The notes beneath the pieces are model-generated. The model did no database searches and was not told the origin of the DNA. It saw only the letters and a list, made by a program, of their open reading frames with translations. Below are positions 44,757 to 55,300 of a stretch of DNA of 64,000 nt, one piece after another. How positions within the stretch are numbered: position 1 is the stretch's first letter; each line of letters starts with the position of its first letter. Source of the DNA: Carposina sasakii (taxonomy: Eukaryota > Arthropoda > Insecta > Lepidoptera > Carposinidae); NCBI GenBank assembly GCA_014607495.2, contig CP053175.1, positions 8,246,001 to 8,310,000 on the forward strand, written 5' to 3'. A program made the translations under genes and the position numbers.

Positions 44757-45010
44757 GCTCTGGGAGTGGAAAAAAAACGTATAATACTACAGTTGCTTCT
44801 CGTGCTGCTACTGTACAAGTCAGTAGAGGGACAAGAGGGTCTTGGTGTTTTGTAGGCGATGGACTGACCACCTGTCACTACTAACCGAACTTGTACATCT
44901 CAACTATACCCTCAAAATTGGTCAGAAGTGGCACCATGTGGTCCTATCGGCCCTTGGTGCTCTGCCTACCCCGTAAGGGATAAAGGCGTGATTATATGTA
45001 TGTACGAGTA
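44757..45010 (+). repeat. LINE 3' tail Z, copy 2
   Basis: A longer copy of the tail at 43266, starting near TGCTCTGGGAGTGGAAAAAA and ending GATTATATGTATGTACGAGT. Confidence 0.65.
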
Positions 45011-45155
45011 TGTATGTATACATATTTTAGTTTAGTTGTTTTAGTAATTTCCTACAAGTTGTATACTGTAATCACTGGTTAACTTGTATTTTTTATTATT
45101 ATTGTAGGTGAACTCAATTTTAAAGGACACAGCGATTTTTAATATGTAGAGAGAG

Positions 45156-46739
45156 ATGTGTCTATGGTTGATGACACTCTGCCTTGTCTTTGTCCAAGCA
45201 TACAATAAGAAAAGTGAGTAGACAGACACATTTTGTATTATGTACCTATGTAGGTACCTATACTATAAGTACCTACCTAACTTATTAACACTATTTCCAC
45301 ATCACATTTGCTTTACTTACTAAAAATAGAAATCCTATATCATAAATAAAAACTTCGATTGATCTTAACATCGTTAAAAGTCGTCAACTTTACGAAAACT
45401 GTTGTCATAAAAATTTAAATTTCCGTCTTAAAACACACACACATTTCAAAGAAAAGCAAATTAGCAAGCAAATATGAAGTCAGTCTACGGCTATTATTTA
45501 CCTTGCTTACATGTATATAATAATATAACACGAATACACCCGTTACACTTTATAACAGACAAGGCAGGTTTAAAAAAATAAAATTAGCAAGTTAGAAAAA
45601 TTGTGAACAAACTCTTTTACTTCACTCTTTAGATGTCTTCCCAATAAAGAAAAATGTAGAAAAAGACTACGCAATAATCGACAAAATCAAGGAGAATCTC
45701 ATGAAAGATAACTACGACTATATTCCGTCTTCGGAGTCCGATATGACTTTCGCGAGGCGCAGGATGGACGCCAGTGACGATACCTATGTAGACCGTTTCA
45801 ATGACGATGTAGGTCCTGTCAGTGAAGTCGAAGAAAGAGCCAACTATGAGCTGGAGGACGTTCCAAGAGAAACAATTTACAGCATGTACGTGAAAGACAA
45901 TATAAGCCGGCTTAATCCAGTGCCTAGGAAGAAGTATAAAATGTTGAAGGTAAGGTTTGCGCTGGTTTATAGGTACTTATTAACTACCTACTTGACAGGG
46001 TTTGTAAGCTACGCAGCTAAGCAGTCTTATGACTTTTTTGACAGTTGATAGTGATGATCACCCCGTGACGTGATTATGAATTAACAAATGGTAGTAACAT
46101 AATGCCTTGTCACTTCCAGTTCAAATTTGGTTAAAATTTTATTTTTTATATCATTATCTAAGGCCAAATTAAACTAAGTAAAATATTTTTTTCCTGAAAA
46201 TATGAAAAAGACGGAAAATTTTGGAATTTTCCTGCGAAAATTTTCAGTGTTTTCCGCCTCAGATTCATGGTCTGAAGTCATGGTATCAATATTTGCCTGG
46301 CTGTCACAAACACCCTGTATGTATAAGTCTAAAACTTACATAAATACATACATACATATACATTCTGCTATGTTCCCAAAATGTAGTATTAAGGACTGAA
46401 AGATCACGAAGTTACCCCCAGCTAAGTCTTCCATAGCGGGATCAGATGAAAAAGATCAGTGCTCCTGAGTTCCTCAGTCCACCCTTACGACATACACGAT
46501 AGGATGTATTGTATATGTTGTATTGTAGTGATACCCTACACCAGGCACAGGAAATAATATACCTTTATAAAAAAATATACTTACAGGGCAATAAAGACCC
46601 GACCCGTCGCAGTGGCCGCCGTCAGTTCGTTAAGGAGGACAGTCCGACCGGCGTGGCCGTGATCAAGATGGACGAAGGACCTATGCCTCACCTGCGCTTG
46701 TCGAAGAATAGGCGGCAGTATATGCATCATCACCAGTAA
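45156..46739 (+). CDS. Gene A: small secreted protein of unknown family
   Basis: Three coding exons, 45156..45213, 45633..45949 and 46587..46739, give 175 aa. Exon 1 encodes the signal peptide MCLWLMTLCLVFVQA and stops after one base of a codon at AAA|GTGAGT. The next acceptor, TTCACTCTTTAG, restores Asn and the frame. Exon 2 ends ATGTTGAAG|GTAAGG in phase 0 and exon 3 starts after ATACTTACAG. The mature protein has no cysteine. It carries DKIKENLMKDNYDYIPSS, an acidic centre (DDTYVDRFNDDVG), then basic patches (PRKKYKMLK, RRSGRRQF) and a His-rich end, QYMHHHQ. An AG at 45107 may be the acceptor of a 5' UTR exon. Intron 2 holds a MITE. The 3' UTR is a 21-bp tandem repeat, with AATAAA at 47013. 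Likely paralog of gene D. Function unknown. Confidence 0.82.
46110..46319 (+). mobile_element. MITE family C, truncated copy (in gene A intron 2)
   Basis: It matches the right half of 42206..42619: ATTATCTAAGG, GACGGAAAATTTTGG, CATGGTCTGAAG and ATTTGCCTGGCTGTCACAAA, ending CACCCTGTA. The left terminus is missing. Confidence 0.7.
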
Positions 46740-46915
46740 CATTTGCAACTACTCGTGTAACATTGTGAAATATTCGTGTAACATTGTAAACTATTCGTGT
46801 AACATTGTAAGCTATTCGTGTAACATTATAACTATTCGTGTAACATTGTAAAATATTCGTGTAACATTGTAAACTATTCGTGTAACATTGTAAACTATTC
46901 GTGTAACAAAGCAAA
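46737..46915 (+). repeat. 21-bp tandem repeat in gene A 3' UTR
   Basis: The unit TAACATTGTAAACTATTCGTG recurs about eight times with small changes; one unit is 20 bp. The first unit starts at the stop codon of gene A itself (TAACATTTGCAACTACTCGTG). Most units keep the coding frame, so they repeat an in-frame TAA. Confidence 0.92.
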
Positions 46916-47212
46916 ATATTAATGTAGGCACATAAGATTTATGATTATTCGAGTTCATATGTATGTGTGACAATGCCACAAAACAGATTTACTTGAATAG
47001 AATGTAAGGTAGAATAAATAAGTAACATTGACTGCTAGGTTAGTCAAGTATTATTGTCAACTATTCGCGCAATACTAAAGAAAAGACTATTCAAATAACA
47101 GTATTGACTATCAAGTAACAATTGTGTATTAAGTAGTAGGTAGGTATGATGTTTTGCCTTCATACAAATATTTTTAATAAATAATTATTTTAGTGCACTT
47201 AATTGTTTTTCC

Positions 47213-47345
47213 ACTAGTCACTACTAACCGAACTTGTACATCTCAACTATACCCTCAAAATTGGTCAGAAGTGGCACCATGTGGTTCTATCGGCCCTTGG
47301 TGCTCTGCCTACCCCGTAAGGGATAAAGGCGTGATTATATGTATA
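47213..47345 (+). repeat. LINE 3' tail Z, copy 3
   Basis: GTCACTACTAACCGAACTTG to GGCGTGATTATATGTATAAA, nearly the same as the matching part of 44757..45010. Confidence 0.65.
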
Positions 47346-47422
47346 AATGTAGAAATGAAAGATTTCAATACCGTTTTCCCGGCTGTATTTCTTTAAATAA
47401 AATATTTTACAAATTTAGCCAC

Positions 47423-47812
47423 TATACAGGATGTTATTTTGTGGCCACCTTTAACGAAGGGTACGTATTCTATACATGAAATAAAGTAAGTTTATGCCAA
47501 AAAAAATGCTGGGAATTTTTTTTTTTTTTTTTTTTTAATTTTAAATTCCTTGATCGTGCGAAATTTATAGTGTCTAGTGTTTATGTTAGTTTTTTTATAG
47601 ACAGATATTAATTATTTTTCGTGAAAAAATCCTGCTACGCGCGTCTATGTGCATTTATGCAGAAAAACGCAGTCTATTTACTCAACTTTGGACCCTAATA
47701 TTTTGGAAACCAGACACTTCCCAGGTATGCTTCCATGGAGAAAAATTATCGTGATGATGAGGAGATTCCGTAGTTTTCGGAAACGTTTGCCGACCAAAAA
47801 TCATCCTGTATA
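47423..47812 (+). mobile_element. MITE family A, copy 3
   Basis: It begins TATACAGGATGTTATTTTGT and ends CCGACCAAAAATCATCCTGTA. It is close to copy 1 in reverse, including the CTCAACTTTGGACCCTAATA block. TA borders. Confidence 0.75.
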
Positions 47813-47814
47813 GG

Positions 47815-48290
47815 TAGTTACGTCTTCCGTCGTTTCGTTCGTTCGTCTTCCTTTTTTCTATTCTGCCATTCCTATCTTCCGTCTCTCTCTCGCACTCATT
47901 ACTTCTCGCCCGTTACCTCCATGCATGCACTCCTATCATAGATAAACCTTCCATGCATCCATCCCACATGTATGTATGTAATTGTTTTTCTTTACCAACT
48001 GACGTCGATTACCTATGGTGTGGTACCTAAAAAAATTCCAATACACGAACGGAGAAGTGAAAAATACAGACATATAGTCATAGAATAACTCCGCTCGGAA
48101 CTAACATTATTTACAAGCAATTACATAAATAATTTAAATAATGTATTTTTTTACAAACAGAACAACTAGCGCCATCTTTCAGAGGAACTATTTGGTGAAA
48201 CGCACTATAGCCGTGACGCCTAGCGCCCTCGACGCATTTTGTACGAACTTCGTAATCAAACAAACAACGATCACGAAATTCGCTACTGTT
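47815..48290. other. Intergenic stretch, nothing recognised
   Basis: Sequence between MITE A3 and the DNA-transposon-like element. No supported exon. TCGTTCGTTCGTCTTCC and CTCTCTCTCGC pyrimidine patches near 47836..47890. Confidence 0.35.
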
Positions 48291-48291
48291 C

Positions 48292-51200
48292 ATATCGCTC
48301 ATTTAAAACTACAACGTGGCACAACGAAAAACTAGAATTTTGGGAAAACGACTTTGAAACTTTTTTATTCTTATAACTTTTAAAGTAAGATAGCTACAAA
48401 AAAGATTTTTATGCCCGTTTTAAATTTCACTAATAAACTATCAATTTCAGTGAAAATGTCATTGATTTATGCATATTTTTTTTGTGAAATTGTAGTTTTA
48501 TAAAAAAAGTCCCTACATGTCACGTTCTTTCTCTAAAAATAATGAACTTACTGACTGACATAGGGTTATATCACGTTATAGGTAATAAAATGAAGATATT
48601 TTAGAATGTAGTACAGAATAATAACACAGTGTTGAAATTATAATAAGAGTATTTATTGAAAAAAACAACTAGTTAAAGTGTAACTTACAAGTTTTATAAT
48701 CAGTATCAAACAAACAAATAATACAAAAATAAGTAAGTAGCGTCTTTTATACCTAAATTGAAACCTTAATTATCAGTCTAAACAATCCTACGGCTAAAAA
48801 TAATAATTTAAACTGGTGTCATGAATTATAGAAAGATTAATTATAGTGTCGTATATGGCAAAATTTGTAGCAAAAGAAAGGTTTAAATGGAAAAGTACTG
48901 CTAAAGTATCACAAGGTACTTAGGTAACGTTAACTATTTTTATAATACTTATTTAATCATAAAACATGTTTTTTATAAGGGCAGCTTCTGTACATAGTTT
49001 ATACTTATAATTAGACAGGTACTTCTTTTACAATAACCATAATGACTTAGGTATATTGACTATTTGCGAACCTATAAAAGATCTAGGAAATATCACAATC
49101 AATCTTTTTTGAGGAACAGAACTAGGTACTAATATTAATCTCACTTCCCTTAATTACAGTATCAGTCTCAAAATTAACTTTAGAAGTAGGTAGGTCATCT
49201 TATTTTAAAAATATGCATGATTTTGTCATGCATGAATTTCTATTTTAGAAAGTACTTATCATAAACATGAGATAAATCTCAAACTCCAAAAAACAATAAC
49301 AAAATTTAAAAAATTATAAAAGAATTAAAGGGATTTGAAAAATGCTCTATAATAGGACGGTATCATTTTCTTGTTAACTAAATCTATAAGGTCACTTTTT
49401 TTTCTGTCAGCCAATCCTGGCTTATTAGTATAAGCTCTTTTAACTTCTACGTCTATATCCTTCTTCCTTTTTATCACAAGCGCTTTCTGAAATTCTGTTT
49501 CTTCATATGACGTTTTGAAATAAATAGCTCGTGGTTCAGACTTTTGAACCATGATAACTTTAAGACCTGCCAATTTAACAGATTTGTTATTCTCATCTTT
49601 GTTGATAGCCAAATTCATTTGACTACAGACATCCTTCCAATCATAAATATCTGAATAACACATTTCTGTAACGTGAATAGGAGAGCTTTTTTTTCTAGAA
49701 GCTTTTATTGCAGCTATAAAGGCATCTGGAGTGTACATGGGTCCACTTCTCAATTGTCTTTTCACCTGCCTATCAATTTGAGAATGTGCAGAATCACCTT
49801 CATTCTGCGTGTGTCCTTTAATGAGAAACTTATGTGTGATTGATTTTAAGTTTGGAAAGTTTTGTACCGCAAATAAGTACATAGCCACCATGAATTTATT
49901 TTTTTGCTGGCCAGGGCAATTATCAGAATAAAAAATGACGTCTAAATCCTTACCTGCTCCGCAAACCTTTTCCAGATAGTTAAAGACACAAGTTCCTATT
50001 TCATTCACTCCTCTATTCGCATTGGATTCGTCCCAAACAAAGCTTTCAACTTGGTTTTGCTGTATGTCATAGATTGTTAGGTTCAGAACATTTAGTTTTG
50101 ATTTATAATAAAATACGGATATTTCTCCTTTCGGGCATTGAAACACAGCTTGCAGATCATAGACAGCAACCACTGTATCAGTTTTCTTCTTGTCATTCTC
50201 CTTTTCGATTCGGGAAAGTTGTTTTTCTCGAAGGTGCTTATCATAGGATTCCTTCATAAATATTTTTTCTTCATTGGAGCTATTTTTGTAACCTTCGCAG
50301 GTATCACAAAGGTCCTTTTGGGCGTAAAGAACGATATATTAAAGTCCTGATTAAAAGTGCGATAGAAAATGGCATAACTCGTGTAAGGTGCATTGTTAGA
50401 TTTACATAGTTCAACGTAATCTCTATGCAGATCTGCTACAGATTTGCTACCATCAATGTACTGTTTGGTCGTATTAGCTCGGGTGTAATGCGATTCTATT
50501 TTAGGTATAGCGTTAATAAAGGATAATACGTCAGCCTTCAAATCGTCATTAATTTTTGGTTGCTTCCCATGTGATCCACGCTTATCCTTCATTTTAGCAA
50601 TGTTTGTGTTGTTATTTTTTTTCTTCAGAGCTGTCTCTATGGGACGGTTGTTGATGGCCAATGTATTTTTAAAAAATAACTTACACACTCTAATTTTTTT
50701 ACCTGATGACATAAAATAGTATGCATTGACATGTTGACGCTTGGACTGAATCTGGTTTCCCTCGGAGTCTATTTTCACATATCGAACTTTGGAACGATAA
50801 CTTCGGTAGAGTTGGCAACAAACGTCCATTGTTTTTCAATACTACCCAAATTCCAGTAATCTTCATGTAGTTGTTTTCGCTGTTCTACGGTAAAATTAAT
50901 TTGACATTTAAATGAACAGTTATCTTTGCAAGGCTCCTTCATTTGACGTTCTGGCACAACTTTCGTAGTCCTGATGGAAGTGTAGGATTTTCCGGTGTTT
51001 CTTAGTTCTTTCGCGATATTTTTCTTCCACATTTCTTCTCGTCTTTGTTTCTTCTTCCCTTCTTTGACAGAGTAATTTCATTTGTTTTATTTTCAGTATT
51101 CTTTGCCACGACATCTTCACGAGCCTCATCCTGTGGTGTGTTTGCATTTTCTTCCTGATCGCATATTAAATCCGCAACAATAGGATCTTCAGATGTAGCT

Positions 51201-52134
51201 ATGAATTGGTCTATAGTGCTGGAAACACAATTTTCTATCCCTGCACTATTTATTAAGTCTTGTGACAATTCGTTTAAAGGTACTGTAGTCAGTGTTGTCA
51301 AGGTGTAAGCTTCTTCATCATATTCTGAACTTTCTTCAATTACTTTGTCGACGGTGAAATTCGGGTCTCTAACGGAATCGTCGCTATCTTCGATGAAGGA
51401 TTTCTCACCTGAGCTTCTAGATGAGCTGGAGCTAGAAGAATTACTACGCCGACGCTTTGCTGGATGATAATTTTCATTCGCCATTTCTATCATTCTTCTT
51501 GATCGTGACCCCATCTTGAAAAAAGCTTTATTTGTAAAATATTATTATAAACAATGTGACAAAACTATGAACTTCTTAATTTAATAACAATATTTCAAAG
51601 ATGTACCGCGACATCCTGTTATAAACGAAGCGTGAATTTAAATAAGTATAAAAGTTTATTGCATACAACGTGACATGCTAACACAAGCCATTTTATTTTC
51701 GTAATTTTCAAAGGAACAACGTGCTATTAAAGTGATGAGCAAGTACGATCAATTAATTTTTTAATACTAAAATGCTACATAATAAGTGTGACACACTATA
51801 GAATAAAATAAATAAGTAATAAAATAACTTACCTTTACTCCAATAAGGTGTCATGCAGGTCGTGACACGTTGTTGTCTTAAACCGCGAGCAAATACTCTC
51901 GCGCGCTGCACTGTCACACTGAGGTGGAGCGGTGTGGTAATAAGCTTAGCTGCCGAACGGGACAGCGCTACATCGTGACATGCCCTCTCTTTTCCTCATA
52001 TTTTTGTCAGTATTGGCTTAAATTATAACACGTTTTTGCACTAAATAGATTCGGGTACGGTGAATAAAATGGTGGTAAATACACAAAACCGAGTTATGCC
52101 ACTGTGACACGTTGTAGTTTTAAACGAGCGATAT
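48292..52134 (-). mobile_element. DNA-transposon-like element of unassigned family
   Basis: A 3.8-kb element with 32-bp inverted ends (48292..48323 and 52103..52134) that match at 30 positions. Reading inward they begin ATATCGCTC and end GTGTCACA or GTGGCACA. ATAT abuts CGCTC on both sides, so a 4-bp ATAT duplication is possible. The word GTGACA recurs several times inside both ends, as subterminal binding sites do. It encodes one broken protein on the minus strand. The combination of termini and protein was not assignable to a superfamily I know. Confidence 0.7.
49325..51514 (-). pseudogene. Putative transposase-like protein of unknown family, frameshifted
   Basis: Four overlapping frames cover one protein: 51514..51002, 51032..50775, 50829..50254 and 50257..49325. 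Shifts fall near 51020, 50800 and 50280. The N-terminus is acidic and Ser-rich, then basic. The second part has CKDNCSFKCQ and HEDYWNLGSIEKQWTF. The third has RVCKLFFKNTLAINNRPI, RGSHGKQPK, IPKIESHYTRANTTKQYID and FYRTFNQDFNISFFTPK. The fourth starts beside a CDTCEGYKNS-type knuckle readable only in the shifted frame. It contains VAVYDLQAVF, FYSDNCPGQQKNKFM and IKGHTQNEGDSAHSQ, spaced like the acid residues of an RNase-H-fold DDE enzyme (D34, D112, E153 or D155). Similar insect proteins exist in my memory as uncharacterised repeats (possibly DUF7869). The enzymatic role is inference. Confidence 0.65.
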
Positions 52135-52347
52135 TATAAACAAATGAAACAAACGTATTACTTATAATAATAATAAAACTACTGGAATAATACGTACTTA
52201 TATCAAAAGTATTGCAATTTATTTCTTTTTAAGTTCAATATAAAAGTTAGATTTTTTTCTATTACACTTTTTTATTTATTTTAAAACCTACCAATAAATT
52301 CAGTACATAAAATAATGTGTGACATTTTGTAATGTAGTTTCATCAAA

Positions 52348-55300
52348 ATGAATTTGCAACATATTTTAGCATTTGTTCAGATAATATTTCAAAATTTTGG
52401 TAATATAGATTCAGGACCTTTCCCGGGTAAGTGAAATAAATTGTCCAATCTCAGTTAATACTGAACACTTATTTAAGGCCTATAAAGATTAGCTTGTAGA
52501 AGAATAATTATAGTCAGCATACACAACTGTTTGATTTAACTAATCTGTTCAGTTACATTTTCTTTTAATTTAATAATCTGGTTGAAGGAATAATTGACGT
52601 GTAAAGGGATGCTATAATTTCAGGAGCAGATGCTATGAATCCGAATTTCGGTCCTATATATCCAAACGGCGATGCTAGTTACCCAAATCATGGCATAAAT
52701 CCTAATGGTGAGGCCATGAATTCCAATGTCGGTCCTATGAATCCTAATATAGATGGTATGAATTCAAATATCGGTCCTATGAATCCAAATGTAGATAGTA
52801 TCAATTCTAATGTCGGTCTTATAAATACAAATGTAGATGGTATGAATTCAAATGTCGGTGCTATTAATCAAAAACGAAATTATAATGCTATAAATCAAAA
52901 TTTCTCCCATATGAACCCAAATGTTGACGCAATGAATGCTAATATTGATGCGAATAATCAAAATGCCAATGCTATGAATTCCTATGGCAATAATAGGAAC
53001 ATAAATGGCGATTTTCGGAATGAACCTAATGACGTTTTGAATATACATGACGACGACATGTTGTGGGCTCCCGTCGAGGAAGCAGAAGCAATTGTAGACA
53101 GGCCAGTCGATCCAAAACTAAAGTACAAAAGTCAAAACTATCGCAGAAAAATGTATATAGCTCCTACAAAAAAGAAATCGAACAAGAAGAAAATAAAACG
53201 AAGGAGCAGACCCATTGGAGGACTGGGAGACAATGGTTCGCAGGGACAGATAACACCGATACAGCCTCAAAGCGCCGTCGAAGAAGACCCTGAAAGCAAC
53301 ACCAATGTTAATGAGAATGCCAAAGAAAATGGGAATCACAATGCTAATGGCAATGAAAACGGTAACATGCAAGAGTTCTTTAAGAAAAATGAAGGATTAT
53401 TCAAAGAGTTTCTCAGAAACAAGAAAAAAGATAGTGAAGACCATGTGCCAAAACAATTACTTAGACAAGGTCAAAGAGCGACACAGTTAGCTGCTTTAAA
53501 TCATGAAAACTTCCGATTGGACATCAATAAACGTGATTTGCCGAATCCTTTCGATTTAGATTTGGCACCAGCGAAAGGTGGCCGCATTCACGTCATGAGG
53601 ACTAAGGTATATCTATTTTTTTTCATATTTCAATAACTAGAAGTCTTACATAGATATCAGAAAGAAACTGTGAGGTATTATTAGGTATCGGTCACAAACC
53701 CGCCTGTCCAGCGTGGTGACTACACACAGTGTGTTATAAAGCCCATTTTTCGGACATCTACTTTTTATCACAAAATCCTGAAGATCTAATCAATTAAAAC
53801 GCGAGAGTAGAACTCCCGAGTGATAAAAAAGCTTAGCTTCGAAGAAAAAAATTTTTAAAAATCAGTGTTTTTTTTCCGGATATATTTTTAGAAAAAATCC
53901 TTCTCGCAAACCAATCATATTTTAAATATACGACAAATGTGGTTCGTAAGTACTTTACAAGCTTCATCATTTGAAGCTATTATCGACCTTGTAGCTGCCT
54001 TAGAACAAGAGAAATTAATTTTTTTCAGTTTTGCGTATTATTTTTTTTTCTCGGTCAATCCAGCATAATTGGAAAAGTTACCTGAATGAAAAATTAGATC
54101 TTATATCCCTCTACCTATCACAAAAAAATCACGCCCAAATTGCGTGGAGTCTAGAAGTTAAGGTCAATTTTATAAATATCCGGTTTTTTATTCATTAGGG
54201 TTGTCACTTTTCCAAATATCGGATATCCAATTTTTTGTTAGGTTTAAACTTAACCTTCCAACCTATTATTTCAGTGATGCGTTATGTGTGGCATGGGAAG
54301 GGGTCCACCCTCGTTAGACTTTTTGTTAAAACCCCATGTCAATACATAATAACGTTGAGAAACGGGGGTGAGGCATCATGGAGCCGTTCAAGACCCATGA
54401 TGCTGCTTTGCCTCAGCAGAGTCTGACCCGCTCTGCTGGGGGATGTCCTTCTGGGCCCCGACCAGAGGACTTAATGCAAGGGGGGCATGAGGGCGCCAAC
54501 CCTCTTGCTGGTCAGCGAGTGACACTTGAAGCTGCGGATAGCGCCGCTGCCGGCTCTCTTCACCCTCCGGGAGTAGCCGAAAGTTTGCAAGGAGATGATT
54601 CTAAGAAAATACTTACTCGTCTGGATGTGTTCAAAATGTTTGCGAACAAAACAAAACAATTGTCACTGGTGGACCGCGTAGATATGATTTTTGACCATTT
54701 CGGGAATAATTACGATATTTCCACTAGTAAAGTAGACTTTGCACCTGTTCTTTCAACATTTTTGAGCAAGAGCAATATCAAATACAAACAGTGCAACTAC
54801 GCTATGAAATATTTCACAAAAAAACATAAAGATTGGCTAAGTCAGATAATAATAAGCGGAGACCTTAAAACTGCCACACCTGCGGATAATTCCAATTGTA
54901 TATCACCAAAAAGCAGTGCCTTTACTGACTCGAGCACACGTCAACAACTCCGATCGCGCCGTAACCTAGAAGCACAGCTGGAAGATGAGCCTGTCGTGAA
55001 AAAAGTAAAAGCTTTTTCAGCATCGTTGTCCATTGATGGAGTACCTATGTCATCCAAATTGGCAAAAGATATTGAAAAGGTAATTCATTCATGTTTAGAA
55101 ACCAAAAATTCACCTGCAACTATACTGAAGAAAATTGAACACCACAACCAACCCTATACGCCAGAAGAAGCACTTGCTGCTATAATTGACCGAAAATTAT
55201 CAGTGGAAACCTACAACTTTCTTCACTTGGATCTCCAGGAGCGTGAATTTTCTGCCTTCCCTCCCTACTATAAAGTCCAAGAAGCCCGAAAATCTTGTTA

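Noticed and set aside
46681..46914. Minus-strand repeat protein (QCYTNSL units)
   Set aside because: It is the reverse translation of the 21-bp tandem repeat in the gene A 3' UTR.
48141..48335. Plus-strand frame of 64 codons near the transposon end
   Set aside because: It crosses the inverted terminus of the element and has no coding character.
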